Shown one piece after another: positions 1 to 8,892 of a stretch of 64,000 nucleotides of DNA. The notes under the pieces are model-generated. The model was not told where the DNA came from and made no database searches. It saw only the letters and a program-made list of their open reading frames with translations. The stretch is from Mycolicibacterium sp. P9-64 (lineage in GTDB: Bacteria > Actinomycetota > Actinomycetes > Mycobacteriales > Mycobacteriaceae). Numbering within the stretch: the first letter of the stretch is position 1; every line of letters begins with the position of its first letter. The stretch spans positions 186,001 through 250,000 of the forward strand of contig NZ_NPKO01000007.1 in assembly GCF_008329605.1 (NCBI RefSeq), given 5' to 3'. Made by a program: the position numbers and the translations under genes.

Positions 1-187
1 GCTGTGGGGGCGCGACGCGGGGACGCTGAAGCCGATGCTGACCGGAGATCACTGCTTGACGATCGAGTCGGTTCACCCGTCGCCGCTGTCGGCGTCGCGC
101 GGATTCTTCGGGTCGCGGCCCTTCAGTCGGGTCAATCAACTACTCACCGAGGTGGGTGCTGACCCGATCGACTGGCAGTTGCCGTAG
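1..187 (+). CDS. ung: Uracil-DNA glycosylase, C-terminal fragment
   Basis: The window opens inside this gene; 61 codons and the TAG stop are present. Family-1 uracil-DNA glycosylase removes uracil from DNA to start base-excision repair. The visible residues contain the family signature HPSPLSA followed by RGFFGSRPFSRVN, which is the minor-groove (Leu-loop) intercalation region with its DNA-contacting His. The catalytic Asp/water-activating motif lies upstream of the window. It ends close to convergent rpmB; the short gap is filled by a long inverted repeat. Mycobacteria carry ung next to rpmB and recG, so the context fits. Confidence 0.95.
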   Translation, partial: LWGRDAGTLKPMLTGDHCLTIESVHPSPLSASRGFFGSRPFSRVNQLLTEVGADPIDWQLP

Positions 188-193
188 ATTCCG

Positions 194-257
194 TCGCCGA
201 AACTGCTCACAGATCGCGAAGATGCGTCGGCGAGCGATCTCACCGCAGTTTCGGCGA
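194..257. terminator. Large nested hairpin between convergent ung and rpmB
   Basis: A perfect 13-bp inverted repeat (arms 194-206 and 245-257, TCGCCGAAACTGC and its complement) encloses a second perfect 7-bp inverted repeat (211-217 and 234-240, AGATCGC/GCGATCT). Both arms lie in the 86-bp gap between two converging genes, the usual position of a bidirectional terminator. There is no U-tract, as is common for mycobacterial intrinsic terminators. Termination function is inferred from position and structure only. Confidence 0.6.
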
Positions 258-273
258 GATGGGGAACGGGGGA

Positions 274-468
274 TTAGCCCCGTGCGACCTTGCCGGCCTT
301 GATGCACGACGTGCACACGTTGATGCGCTTCTTGTTGCCGCCCGGGCGGTCAACGGCGTGCACCGTCTGGATGTTCGGGTCCCAACGACGGCTGGTCCGG
401 CGATGGGAGTGCGACACCGACTTGCCGAAGCCGGGGCCCTTCGCGCAGATATCGCACACGGCAGCCAT
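274..468 (-). CDS. rpmB: 50S ribosomal protein L28
   Basis: 64-residue L28, a component of the large ribosomal subunit. It begins MAAVCDICAKGPGFG and contains HRRTSRRWDPN and VCTSCIKAGKV. Two CxxC pairs (Cys5/Cys8 and CTSC near the C-terminus) show it is the zinc-binding (C+) form; many actinobacteria also encode a zinc-free paralogue elsewhere, under Zur control. ATG start with GAGGAG a few bases upstream. It faces ung tail to tail and diverges from the FakA-like gene. Confidence 0.97.
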   Translation of the reverse strand: MAAVCDICAKGPGFGKSVSHSHRRTSRRWDPNIQTVHAVDRPGGNKKRINVCTSCIKAGKVARG

Positions 469-543
469 TAGAAACTCCTCGATCAGTACTGGGGGTCTGG
501 GTTGCGCGCCGCGCACGGCGCGGTTCAGCCCGACAACCCGACC

Positions 544-572
544 AGAATACCGGCCGTCACGGGTATCGCCAA
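544..572 (-). promoter_or_regulatory. Sigma-A type promoter for rpmB
   Basis: On the minus strand TTGGCG (567-572) and TATTCT (544-549) are separated by exactly 17 bp, a good match to the mycobacterial SigA consensus. Transcription would start near 536, giving an rpmB leader of about 70 nt that contains a GC-rich hairpin (GCGCCG/CGGCGC, near 505-520). The minus-strand orientation matches rpmB. Not experimentally supported. Confidence 0.55.
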
Positions 573-663
573 AACGCATCCACCGGGGCGAACGGCATGG
601 AGTGGTGTCGGGCACAGTGGCTAGGCTTGCGCGCACGCGGCGGCTTGTGGGTTGGAGGTGGGG

Positions 664-2295
664 ATGTCGGCTCGTCGGCTCGACGCGGCGACCCTGCGGT
701 ACTGGGCCAACACCGCGGTCAGCGGCCTCATCGCCCATACCGACGAGATCAACCAGCTCAACGTCTTCCCCGTCGCCGACGCTGACACCGGCACGAACAT
801 GCTGTTCACCATGCGTGCGGCCTGCGCGCGGGCCGACTCGCGCCCCGACGGCGACGTCGTCGCGGTGGCCGCTGCGCTCGCCGAGGGCGCCTTGCAGGGT
901 GCCCGCGGCAACTCCGGGGTCATCCTGTCGCAGATCCTGAGGGGTTTCGCCGACGTCACCGCGGAGGCGTCCGCCGAGCGCAACGGCGACCTCGCCGACG
1001 TCGACGGCGTGGTGTTCGGGGCGGCCCTTCGCCATGCGGCAGGCCTCACCGTCACGTCGATGGGCGAGAGCGTGCCAGGGACCATCCTCTCGGTGCTGCA
1101 GGCCGCCGCAGGAGCCGCCGAAGGGGCCGCCGACGACGGCGCGGACCTCGTCGCGGTGGTCTGGGCGGCCTGCGAAGCCGCGGCGATCGCCCTCGACGAG
1201 ACCCCACGACAACTCGACGTCCTCGCCAGGGCAGGGGTCGTCGACGCCGGAGGGCGCGGCCTTCTGGTCCTCCTCGACGCGATGACCACGGTGCTGGCCG
1301 GGCACGCGCCGCGCCGCGCCCAGTACCAACCGGCGCAGTCGGCGGGTCGCGAGGTGACGATGTCGTCGGGTGCGCCCCCGCAGTTCGAGGTGATGTACCT
1401 GCTCGGTGAGTGCGACCACGCGGGTATCGAGCTGCTGCGGGAGCGGCTCGAGCGGCTCGGCGAATCCGTGGCCATCGCGACGTCAGGCCAAGGCGGCCGG
1501 TATTCGGTGCACGTCCATGCCGACGACGCGGGCGGCGCAGTGGAGGCGGCGCTCGACATCGGCAGGCCGAGCCGCATCCAGGTCACCGCCCTGACCGGAC
1601 ATGCAGGCGCACGGCCGCCGGGCGGGTGGAGCCGCGACCGCGCCGTACTGGCGATCGTCGACGGCGACGGCGCGCAGGAGCTGTTCGCCGCCGAGGGTGC
1701 CCACGTGCTGCGGCCCGACGCCGACGCGCCGATCAGCGCGCAACGCCTGCTGCGCGCGATCGTCGACGCAGGAGCCGCGCAGATCATGGTCTTGCCCAAC
1801 GGCTACCTTGCCGCCGAGGAACTGGTCGCCGGATGTACCGCCGCGATCAGTTGGGGCATCGACGTGGTGCCGGTGCCCGCGGCATCGATGGTGCAGGGCC
1901 TTGCCGCGCTGGCGGTGCACGACGCGGGCCGCCAGGCGGTCGACGACGGCTACACCATGGCGCGGGCTGCCGCCAGCGCACGGCACGGCTCGGTCCGGGT
2001 CGCCACCGAGGAAGCGCTGACGTGGGCGGGCATGTGTGCGCCTGGCCAAGGTCTCGGCATATCGGGCGACGAGGTCCTGATCGTCGGCAAGGACGTGGCC
2101 GACGCGGGTGCGGGCCTGATCGACTTGCTGCTGGCGGCGGGCGGGGAGCTGGTCACCGTGCTGACCGGCGCAGGCGTCGACCCGAGCGTGGGGGAGATCT
2201 TGCAGGCGCACGTCCACCGCGAGCATCTCGGAGCCGAGCTGGTGACCTATCACACCGGCCACGGCGGTGACGCGCTGTTGATCGGGGTGGAGTAG
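664..2295 (+). CDS. DAK2 domain fatty acid kinase FakA-like protein
   Basis: 543-residue protein. The N-terminal DhaL/DAK2 nucleotide-binding domain shows the Mg-ATP motif with Asp39, Asp41 and TGTN (42-45), then GARGNSGVILSQ, and MGESVPGT further on. The remainder matches the middle and C-terminal domains of FakA, the kinase that phosphorylates fatty acids presented by a FakB/DegV partner; no FakB is in this window. I chose ATG 664 because GGAGG (655-659) precedes it; an in-frame TTG at 652 lies before that site. It is 2 nt upstream of recG, so the two are probably cotranscribed. A possible -10 TAGGCT lies at 622-627. Substrate is inferred from the family. Confidence 0.85.
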   Translation: MSARRLDAATLRYWANTAVSGLIAHTDEINQLNVFPVADADTGTNMLFTMRAACARADSRPDGDVVAVAAALAEGALQGARGNSGVILSQILRGFADVTAEASAERNGDLADVDGVVFGAALRHAAGLTVTSMGESVPGTILSVLQAAAGAAEGAADDGADLVAVVWAACEAAAIALDETPRQLDVLARAGVVDAGGRGLLVLLDAMTTVLAGHAPRRAQYQPAQSAGREVTMSSGAPPQFEVMYLLGECDHAGIELLRERLERLGESVAIATSGQGGRYSVHVHADDAGGAVEAALDIGRPSRIQVTALTGHAGARPPGGWSRDRAVLAIVDGDGAQELFAAEGAHVLRPDADAPISAQRLLRAIVDAGAAQIMVLPNGYLAAEELVAGCTAAISWGIDVVPVPAASMVQGLAALAVHDAGRQAVDDGYTMARAAASARHGSVRVATEEALTWAGMCAPGQGLGISGDEVLIVGKDVADAGAGLIDLLLAAGGELVTVLTGAGVDPSVGEILQAHVHREHLGAELVTYHTGHGGDALLIGVE

Positions 2296-2297
2296 AC

Positions 2298-4538
2298 GTG
2301 GTCGCCCTCTCCGATTCTCTGGTCCACGTCATTGGCGCCAAGGCTGCGAGGTCGCTCGAGGAGCACTTCGGCATCCGGACCGTCGACGATCTGCTGCGCC
2401 ACTATCCGCGCAAGTACAGCGACGGGATGACGGTGCGCGGTGAAGGCGAGGACCTCGAGCTCGAAGCGGGTGAGCACGTCACCTTCGTCGATGTCATCTC
2501 CGACGTGGTCACCAGGCCGATGAAGCCACAGCCGGGCAAGCGGCAACGCATGTATGCGGTCGTCACGCTGGGTAACCGCAGGCCCAAGGTGACGGCCACC
2601 TTCTTCAACGCCGACTACCTGGTCAAGCAATTGCCCAAGGGTGCGCGGGTGATGCTGTCCGGCGAGGTGTCGTACTTCCGCGACGTCATGCAGCTGACTC
2701 ACCCGGAATTCCTGGTGCTCGACGGGTCTGGACAGGGCAAGGGCAGCAAGGCGCTGGCCAAGATCGCCGAGGGGGCCGACGACGAGGCCGCACTGCTGGC
2801 AGCCTTCGAACGGGACTACTTCCCGATCTATGCGGCCAACGCCAAGGTGCAGAGTTGGGACATCTTCGCCTGCGTGCGTCAGGTACTGGCCGTGCTCGAC
2901 ACGATCGAGGATCCGTTGCCGGAAAGTGTTCGGCGGGAATGGGATCTGTGCTCTGAAGACGAGGCACTTCGCGCGATACACCTGGCTGAGCGTGTCGAGG
3001 ATCGGGACCGGGCCAGGGACCGGCTTGCCTTCGACGAGGCAGTCGGGCTGCAGTGGGCACTGGTCGAGCGCAGGTACAGCGAGCTGAGCGAGACGGGCCC
3101 GCCGGCGCCGTTGACGACGGACGGGCTGGCCGCAGCGCTGCGCAGCGCACTCCCGTTCGAGCTGACCCAGGGGCAGGCCGAGGTGCTCGAGGTGCTGTCC
3201 GAGGAACTCGCGTCCACCCGGCCGATGCACCGGATGCTGCAAGGCGAGGTCGGCTCGGGCAAGACAATCGTGTCCGTGCTGGCGATGATGCAGATGGTCG
3301 ACGCCGGGTACCAGTGCGCCCTGCTGGCGCCGACGGAAGTGCTTGCCGCCCAACATGCCAGGTCCATTCGCGACGTGCTCGGGCCGCTCGGCATGGCGGG
3401 TCAGCTCGGCGGTGCCGACGGGGCGACGCGCGTCGCACTGCTCACCGGATCGATGACGGCTCAACAGAAGCGGCAGGTGCGCGAAGAGGTCGCGGGCGGT
3501 GAGGCGGGCATCGTCATCGGCACCCACGCGATCCTTCAGGAGGCCGTCGACTTCCACCGGCTCGGCATGGTCGTCGTCGACGAACAGCACCGCTTCGGCG
3601 TTGAACAGCGGGATCGGTTGCGCGCCAAGGCAACCGGCGGCATCACACCGCATCTTCTGGTGATGACGGCAACCCCGATTCCGCGCACCGTGGCGCTTAC
3701 CGTCTACGGCGACCTGGAGACGTCGACGCTGCGGGAGCTGCCCCGCGGGCGCCAGCCGATCACCAGCAATACGATCTTCGCCAAGGAGAAGCCGCAGTGG
3801 TTGGCCCGCGCGTGGCAGCGGGTCGCCGAGGAGGTCGCCGCGGGACGGCAGGCCTACGTGGTGGCGTCTCGGATCGACGAGACCGACAAGGGCGGGGCAG
3901 CCAAGGGTCAGGAGGGCGCGGGCCCCCCACCTCTCACCGTCGTCGAGGTGCTTGCGCACCTCGCGCACGGCCCGCTTGCCGGCCTGCGCCTCGGGCTCAT
4001 GCACGGGAGGTTGAGCGCCGACGAGAAGGACGCCGTGATGTCCGCGTTCCGCGCCGGTGAGGTCGACGTTCTGGTGTGTACCACCGTGATCGAGGTCGGT
4101 GTCGACGTGCCCAACGCGACGGTCATGGTCGTGATGGACGCCGACCGGTTCGGCATCAGCCAGCTCCACCAGCTGCGCGGCCGGATCGGCCGCGGCAGTC
4201 ACGCGAGCCTGTGCTTGCTGGTCACCAACATGCCGGAGGGATCAAAGGCGGGACAACGGATCAAGGCCGTCGCCGCCACCCAGGACGGCTTCGAGCTGGC
4301 CGACCTCGATCTGGCCGAACGCCGGGAGGGCGACGTGCTCGGCCTCAACCAATCCGGCAGACCCATCACGCTGAAGCTGCTGTCGTTGGCCGATCACCGC
4401 GAGATCATCGAGGCCGCACGCGCATTCTGCGAATCGGTGTACGCGGACGATCCCACGCTGGCGCACCATCGGGGCATCGCCGTCTTGGCGGCCCCGTTCA
4501 GCGAGACCGAGGCCGTCGAGTACCTGGACAAGTCGTGA
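2298..4538 (+). CDS. recG: ATP-dependent DNA helicase RecG
   Basis: 746-residue superfamily-2 helicase that remodels stalled replication forks and Holliday junctions. Domains in order: N-terminal OB-fold wedge domain (about 1-170), helicase domain 1 with Walker A GEVGSGKT, DEQH box in VVDEQHRFGVEQR and motif III TATPIPRT, then helicase domain 2 with LMHGRLSADEKD, TTVIEVGVDVPN and motif VI QLRGRIGRG, and the RecG C-terminal part. GTG start only 2 nt after the FakA-like stop. Its TGA overlaps the GTG of the next gene (GTGA). Length and motifs are normal for the family. Confidence 0.97.
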   Translation: MVALSDSLVHVIGAKAARSLEEHFGIRTVDDLLRHYPRKYSDGMTVRGEGEDLELEAGEHVTFVDVISDVVTRPMKPQPGKRQRMYAVVTLGNRRPKVTATFFNADYLVKQLPKGARVMLSGEVSYFRDVMQLTHPEFLVLDGSGQGKGSKALAKIAEGADDEAALLAAFERDYFPIYAANAKVQSWDIFACVRQVLAVLDTIEDPLPESVRREWDLCSEDEALRAIHLAERVEDRDRARDRLAFDEAVGLQWALVERRYSELSETGPPAPLTTDGLAAALRSALPFELTQGQAEVLEVLSEELASTRPMHRMLQGEVGSGKTIVSVLAMMQMVDAGYQCALLAPTEVLAAQHARSIRDVLGPLGMAGQLGGADGATRVALLTGSMTAQQKRQVREEVAGGEAGIVIGTHAILQEAVDFHRLGMVVVDEQHRFGVEQRDRLRAKATGGITPHLLVMTATPIPRTVALTVYGDLETSTLRELPRGRQPITSNTIFAKEKPQWLARAWQRVAEEVAAGRQAYVVASRIDETDKGGAAKGQEGAGPPPLTVVEVLAHLAHGPLAGLRLGLMHGRLSADEKDAVMSAFRAGEVDVLVCTTVIEVGVDVPNATVMVVMDADRFGISQLHQLRGRIGRGSHASLCLLVTNMPEGSKAGQRIKAVAATQDGFELADLDLAERREGDVLGLNQSGRPITLKLLSLADHREIIEAARAFCESVYADDPTLAHHRGIAVLAAPFSETEAVEYLDKS

Positions 4539-5236
4539 AGCGGTGGTCGTGGCTGGCGGCCGGCGTACTGCTGAGCGTGGTGGTGGCCATCCAGGTGATG
4601 ACGTCGACGGACCGTTCCGACCGGTTCGTCGCGGCGGCAGACGTACCGACGGTCGCGCCAGGCGTCGACGTGCTTGCGGGCATCGCGGAGATCCCGGAGC
4701 GGATCCATGGAAATGACTACCGCCGAGCGGCTTTCGGCGACAGCTGGACCGACGACACGACCGCACCCGGTGGGCACAACGGCTGCGATACTCGCAACGA
4801 CATTCTCGATCGCGACCTGCAGGACAAGACGTACACCTCGATCAAGCGCTGCCCCCATGCGGTCGCGACCGGCACCCTGCACGATCCGTACACCAACGCC
4901 GTCATCGCGTTCACCCGCGGCAATCAGGTCGGTGCGGCGGTCCAGATCGACCACATCGTGCCGTTGGCCCTGGCCTGGGATCTGGGCGCGCGGTTCTGGA
5001 CCGACGAACTGCGTACCCGGTTCGCCAACGACCCGGCGAATCTGGTTGCGGTGCAGGGCAAGGCGAACCAGGACAAGGGCGATGGGCAGCCGTCGGCGTG
5101 GATGCCGCCCAACCATGCGTTCTGGTGTCAGTACTCCGTGCAGTTCGCCGAGGTGCTGCGCGGCTACGGCTTGCCGATCGACCAACCGTCTGCGGTGGTG
5201 CTGCGCGACGCGGCCGCCACGTGCCCGACGGGCTGA
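4535..5236 (+). CDS. Membrane-anchored or exported HNH nuclease-like protein (DUF1524)
   Basis: 233 residues. An N-terminal positively charged start and hydrophobic stretch (about residues 4-23, ending IQVM) is an uncleaved signal anchor or signal peptide. The rest resembles the HNH family also called DUF1524: QIDHIVPLALAWDLGA carries the DH pair, followed by NDPANLVAVQGKANQDKGD with the Asn and Lys positions expected of the metal-binding ββα fold. Position next to recG corresponds to the conserved exported protein Rv2972c of M. tuberculosis. The GTG start overlaps the recG stop (GTGA). An extracellular or periplasmic nuclease role is inferred from the fold and topology. Confidence 0.8.
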   Translation: MKRWSWLAAGVLLSVVVAIQVMTSTDRSDRFVAAADVPTVAPGVDVLAGIAEIPERIHGNDYRRAAFGDSWTDDTTAPGGHNGCDTRNDILDRDLQDKTYTSIKRCPHAVATGTLHDPYTNAVIAFTRGNQVGAAVQIDHIVPLALAWDLGARFWTDELRTRFANDPANLVAVQGKANQDKGDGQPSAWMPPNHAFWCQYSVQFAEVLRGYGLPIDQPSAVVLRDAAATCPTG

Positions 5237-5270
5237 ATCTCTCGAAGCCGTACTTGGGCCGGGGACGGAG

Positions 5271-7019
5271 CTAGGCGATGCCGAAGTCCTTGATCTTGCG
5301 GTAAATCGTGGCTCGCGACATTCCCAGGGACTCCGCGGCCTCGGCCTTGTTGCCATCGTTCTCCGACAAACTGCGGACGATCGCGTCGCGTTCCATCGCT
5401 TCCAGGCGCGTTAGTTTCCGTCGGGTGACCGACCGGCATTCCGAGGGCAATTTGTCGATGCCGATCACCCCGGACCGTTGGCGGCCCAGTGTCTCGGCGA
5501 GCACGTGGCGCAGCTGGGCGATGTTGCCCGGCCAAGGCAGTTTGGCCAATTGCCGCATGGCTTCGCCATCCATGCGCGCTTCTCCGCGGCTCATCTCGTT
5601 GAGGATCATGGGAACCAGCTCTTCGAGATCCTCGATCCGGTGACGCAGCGCGGGGACGGTGACGGTGTGGGTGAAGAACGGCAGCATGAGCATGTCCACC
5701 AGCGAGTTGCGTTCCGTGCTGGTCGTGGCAGCGATCCAGCCCCGGCCCGCGCAGGTCTGCATGATGGCGGCCAAGGGGTCGAGCACCTCGTCGGGAAGTT
5801 CATCGAGGTTGGCGACGATCACTGCGAAGTCGGCGCCGCCGGTCTCGGATTCGAAGGTGGTGACGAAGCTCTCGGGGGTGTCGAAATCGTCGGTGTGAAG
5901 TATGGGAATCGTCCGTTCGGGTGTCACGAAGTTCGCGACCGCTTGACCCAGATACCTTCGGCCTGAGCCACGTTCGCCTTCGATGACGACCCATTCCCGG
6001 TCGCGGTAGCAGCGTTCGACCTGCTGGCAGCTGCGGCGGAATGAGCTGCTGCGGCCCGCAAGTCGGGGGATGTGTTGCGTGCCTCGGGCGGGTGCGCTCT
6101 CGGCGACGTGGATGGAGACGTGAAACACCACGCTGTCGCTGCGGACGCCAACCACGATGCGGTTGGCGGTTGAGATCTTCACCGACGCACCGCTGGGCAG
6201 ATTCGCCACTGTGGTCGAGGTGAATGAGGATCGTGTCAGCTCCGCAGCGTGATCGAGCAGGACCGTCTGGTCGGCGGCGTCCAGCGCCTGTCGTAGATAG
6301 CGATTCATGAGCACGACGTCTCCACCGATCGCGAGCACACCGCCGGGATACCGCCGGCTCTGCTTGAGATAGGCGTCCAGCAGCGCGGTTTCCGTCTCGT
6401 TGTTCATGGTGCGCAGCCGGTCTTCGATCTGGCTGCCGGCACTCTTGGCGAGCACGAACAGCAACGGGTCGGCCTGATGGGCCCAGCACGTCAAGTCGAT
6501 GACGCCGAGGATGCGCCGGGTGACGGGCTCGCGAATGGGAGACCCGGCGCACGCCAGCTGACCAAGTGTGCCGACGTAGTGTTCGCTGCCCTGGATGAAG
6601 GCCGGCCGGCCCGTCTCCAGCGCGGTGCCGATGCCGTTGGTCCCGGCGAACTCCTCGGCGTAGCTATACCCACGGGCCAGGCGTACGTCATCGAGCATCC
6701 GCTCGATCTGAGCGTCAGCGGCGATGCGATCCAGCACCAAGCCATCTGCGGAGGTGAGCACCACGCTGACTGCTTGAGCGGACAGATCGTCCGCGATGCG
6801 TCGCAACACCGGCGCCGCCGCATGTGTGAGAGGCGTGTCGGTGTCCGGGTCGCGCAGGTAGGGCAGCTCCACGCGATCGGGGTGAACGTGCAGATCGCGA
6901 GATCGTTGCCAGGAGTTGAGCACGTTGGAGTCCACGGCATCCGGTTGTAGGGCGCCGGCGGACAGGAATTGCTCTCGCGCGCGTTCGGCGCCGACAGCGG
7001 TGTCGGCATGTCTGACCAT
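5271..7019 (-). CDS. mimR: Transcriptional regulator MimR (GAF, degenerate AAA+, Fis-type HTH)
   Basis: 582 residues, AcoR/FhlA-like layout. A GAF sensor domain (about 70-200) holds the typical FAGTNGIGTAL and GSEHYVGTLGQ segments. The central region matches an enhancer-binding-protein AAA+ domain but is degenerate: the Walker A site reads GERGSGRR without the usual GKT/GKE lysine, and the sigma-54 contact loop GAFTGA is missing; the arginine-finger segment VPALRHRIEDLEELV is still recognisable. The C-terminal Fis helix-turn-helix is intact (NKAEAAESLGMSRATIYRKIKDFG). It diverges from mimA; in related mycobacteria the MimR product is needed for mimABCD transcription. Substrate or product sensing by the GAF domain is inferred. 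Confidence 0.9.
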   Translation of the reverse strand: MVRHADTAVGAERAREQFLSAGALQPDAVDSNVLNSWQRSRDLHVHPDRVELPYLRDPDTDTPLTHAAAPVLRRIADDLSAQAVSVVLTSADGLVLDRIAADAQIERMLDDVRLARGYSYAEEFAGTNGIGTALETGRPAFIQGSEHYVGTLGQLACAGSPIREPVTRRILGVIDLTCWAHQADPLLFVLAKSAGSQIEDRLRTMNNETETALLDAYLKQSRRYPGGVLAIGGDVVLMNRYLRQALDAADQTVLLDHAAELTRSSFTSTTVANLPSGASVKISTANRIVVGVRSDSVVFHVSIHVAESAPARGTQHIPRLAGRSSSFRRSCQQVERCYRDREWVVIEGERGSGRRYLGQAVANFVTPERTIPILHTDDFDTPESFVTTFESETGGADFAVIVANLDELPDEVLDPLAAIMQTCAGRGWIAATTSTERNSLVDMLMLPFFTHTVTVPALRHRIEDLEELVPMILNEMSRGEARMDGEAMRQLAKLPWPGNIAQLRHVLAETLGRQRSGVIGIDKLPSECRSVTRRKLTRLEAMERDAIVRSLSENDGNKAEAAESLGMSRATIYRKIKDFGIA

Positions 7020-7084
7020 GGTGGCTGTACCTCGGTCCTGAATCGGCTGTACCTGCAGCCTAAGGACGCCCCACGTCCGCAGCG

Positions 7085-7097
7085 TCTCAATTTGAGA
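7085..7097. promoter_or_regulatory. Putative MimR operator 1
   Basis: TCTCA-ATT-TGAGA, a perfect 5-bp spaced palindrome in the 237-bp gap between divergent mimR and mimA. The same core occurs again 56 bp downstream (centre to centre). Spaced dyads are the usual targets of dimeric Fis-type helix-turn-helix domains. Assignment to MimR is inferred. Confidence 0.5.
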
Positions 7098-7138
7098 ATC
7101 GGGGCGGATCCCAGCCGAAACCAGCCCGATGTGATGTT

Positions 7139-7155
7139 CGTCTCAGACTGAGACG
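7139..7155. promoter_or_regulatory. Putative MimR operator 2
   Basis: CGTCTCA-GAC-TGAGACG, a perfect 7-bp spaced palindrome with the same TCTCA-N3-TGAGA core as the upstream dyad, about 100 bp before the mimA start. The longer arms suggest it is the stronger site. No sigma-54 -24/-12 element (TGGCAC-N5-TTGC) accompanies it. Confidence 0.55.
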
Positions 7156-7256
7156 CATATGGCCTCCATCACACGGTTACATCGGTGGCGCATAGCCCCC
7201 CAAACCTCGTCCGCCAGCCCGGTCGGATGAATGGCCCATCTATCAGGAGGCTCACC

Positions 7257-8885
7257 TTGAGCAGACAAAGCCTGACCAAGGCGCACGCAAAGATCAGTGA
7301 ACTGACCTGGGAGCCGACGTTCGCCACCCCGGCAACTCGGTTCGGCACCGACTACACCTTCGAGAAGGCTCCGAAGAAGGACCCGCTGAAACAGATCATG
7401 CGGTCGTACTTCTCGATGGAAGAGGAGAAGGACAACCGTGTCTACGGCGCCATGGACGGCGCCATCCGCGGCAACATGTTCCGCCAGGTGCAGCAGCGTT
7501 GGCTGGAGTGGCAGAAACTGTTCCTGTCGATCATCCCGTTCCCGGAGATCTCGGCGGCCCGCGCCATGCCGATGGCCATCGACGCGGTCCCGAATCCGGA
7601 GATCCACAACGGGTTGGCCGTTCAGATGATCGACGAGGTTCGTCACTCGACGATCCAGATGAACCTCAAGAAGCTCTACATGAACAACTACATCGACCCG
7701 GCCGGCTTCGACATGACGGAGAAGGCGTTCGCGAACAATTACGCGGGCACCATCGGCAGGCAGTTCGGTGAGGGTTTCATCACCGGCGACGCCATCACCG
7801 CCGCCAACATCTACCTCACCGTGGTGGCCGAAACCGCGTTCACCAACACCCTCTTCGTGGCCATGCCCGATGAAGCGGCGGCCAATGGCGACTACTTGCT
7901 GCCGACGGTGTTCCACTCGGTGCAGTCCGACGAGTCGCGCCACATCTCCAACGGCTACTCGATCCTTCTCATGGCGCTGGCCGACGAACGCAATCGTCCG
8001 CTGCTCGAACGCGACCTGCGCTACGCATGGTGGAACAACCACTGCGTGGTCGACGCGGCGATCGGCACGTTCATCGAGTACGGCACGAAGGATCGTCGCA
8101 AGGATCGGGAGAGCTACGCCGAGATGTGGCGACGCTGGATCTATGACGACTACTACCGCAGTTACCTTCTGCCGCTGGAGAAGTACGGACTGACGATTCC
8201 GCACGATCTGGTCGAGGAGGCCTGGAAACGCATCACCGAGAAGGGCTACGTGCACGAGGTGGCACGGTTCTTCGCGACCGGCTGGCCGGTCAACTACTGG
8301 CGCATCGACACGATGACCGACACCGACTTCGAGTGGTTCGAGCACAAGTACCCGGGCTGGTACTCCAAGTACGGCAAGTGGTGGGAGGCCTACAACCGCC
8401 TTGCATACCCGGGTCGCAACAAGCCCATCGCGTTCGAGGAGGTCGGCTACCAGTACCCGCACCGCTGCTGGACGTGCATGGTGCCCGCATTGATCCGCGA
8501 GGACATGATCGTCGAGAAGGTCGACGGCCAGTGGAAGACGTATTGCTCGGAGACCTGCTACTGGACCGACGCCGTCGCGTTCCGTAGCGAATACGAGGGC
8601 AGAGAAACCCCGAACATGGGGAGGCTCACCGGCTTCCGGGAGTGGGAGACCCTGCACCACGGGAAGGACCTCGCCGACATCGTCAGCGATCTCGGCTACG
8701 TCCGCGACGACGGCAAGACACTGGTCGGGCAGCCGCATCTGAACCTGGATCCGAGCAAGATGTGGACCCTCGACGACGTGCGCGGCAACACCTTCAACAG
8801 CCCGAACGTGCTGCTGAATCAGATGACCGACGACGAGCGGAACGCTCACGTCGCGGCCTACCGCGCAGGCGGGGTCCTGGTTTAG
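7257..8885 (+). CDS. mimA: Propane/acetone/phenol monooxygenase, hydroxylase large (alpha) subunit
   Basis: 542-residue diiron hydroxylase alpha subunit of a soluble diiron monooxygenase. Such MimABCD enzymes hydroxylate propane, acetone and phenol in M. smegmatis and M. goodii. The carboxylate-histidine iron ligands are visible in two ExxH motifs, IDEVRHST and SDESRHIS, with the other Glu ligands expected in the MEEEKDN and VAETAFT segments. I chose the TTG at 7257 because AGGAGG (7245-7250) sits 6 nt upstream and the protein then begins SRQSLTKAHAK; an in-frame GTG at 7185 lacks a ribosome site. First gene of the structural operon. Confidence 0.95.
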   Translation: MSRQSLTKAHAKISELTWEPTFATPATRFGTDYTFEKAPKKDPLKQIMRSYFSMEEEKDNRVYGAMDGAIRGNMFRQVQQRWLEWQKLFLSIIPFPEISAARAMPMAIDAVPNPEIHNGLAVQMIDEVRHSTIQMNLKKLYMNNYIDPAGFDMTEKAFANNYAGTIGRQFGEGFITGDAITAANIYLTVVAETAFTNTLFVAMPDEAAANGDYLLPTVFHSVQSDESRHISNGYSILLMALADERNRPLLERDLRYAWWNNHCVVDAAIGTFIEYGTKDRRKDRESYAEMWRRWIYDDYYRSYLLPLEKYGLTIPHDLVEEAWKRITEKGYVHEVARFFATGWPVNYWRIDTMTDTDFEWFEHKYPGWYSKYGKWWEAYNRLAYPGRNKPIAFEEVGYQYPHRCWTCMVPALIREDMIVEKVDGQWKTYCSETCYWTDAVAFRSEYEGRETPNMGRLTGFREWETLHHGKDLADIVSDLGYVRDDGKTLVGQPHLNLDPSKMWTLDDVRGNTFNSPNVLLNQMTDDERNAHVAAYRAGGVLV

Positions 8886-8892
8886 GACACGC

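Noticed and set aside
2250..4202. 650-codon open frame antisense to recG
   Set aside because: Shadow of recG with no family features.
7156..7256. Possible sigma-54 promoter before mimA, expected from the regulator type
   Set aside because: No TGGCAC-N5-TTGC match; mycobacteria lack RpoN.
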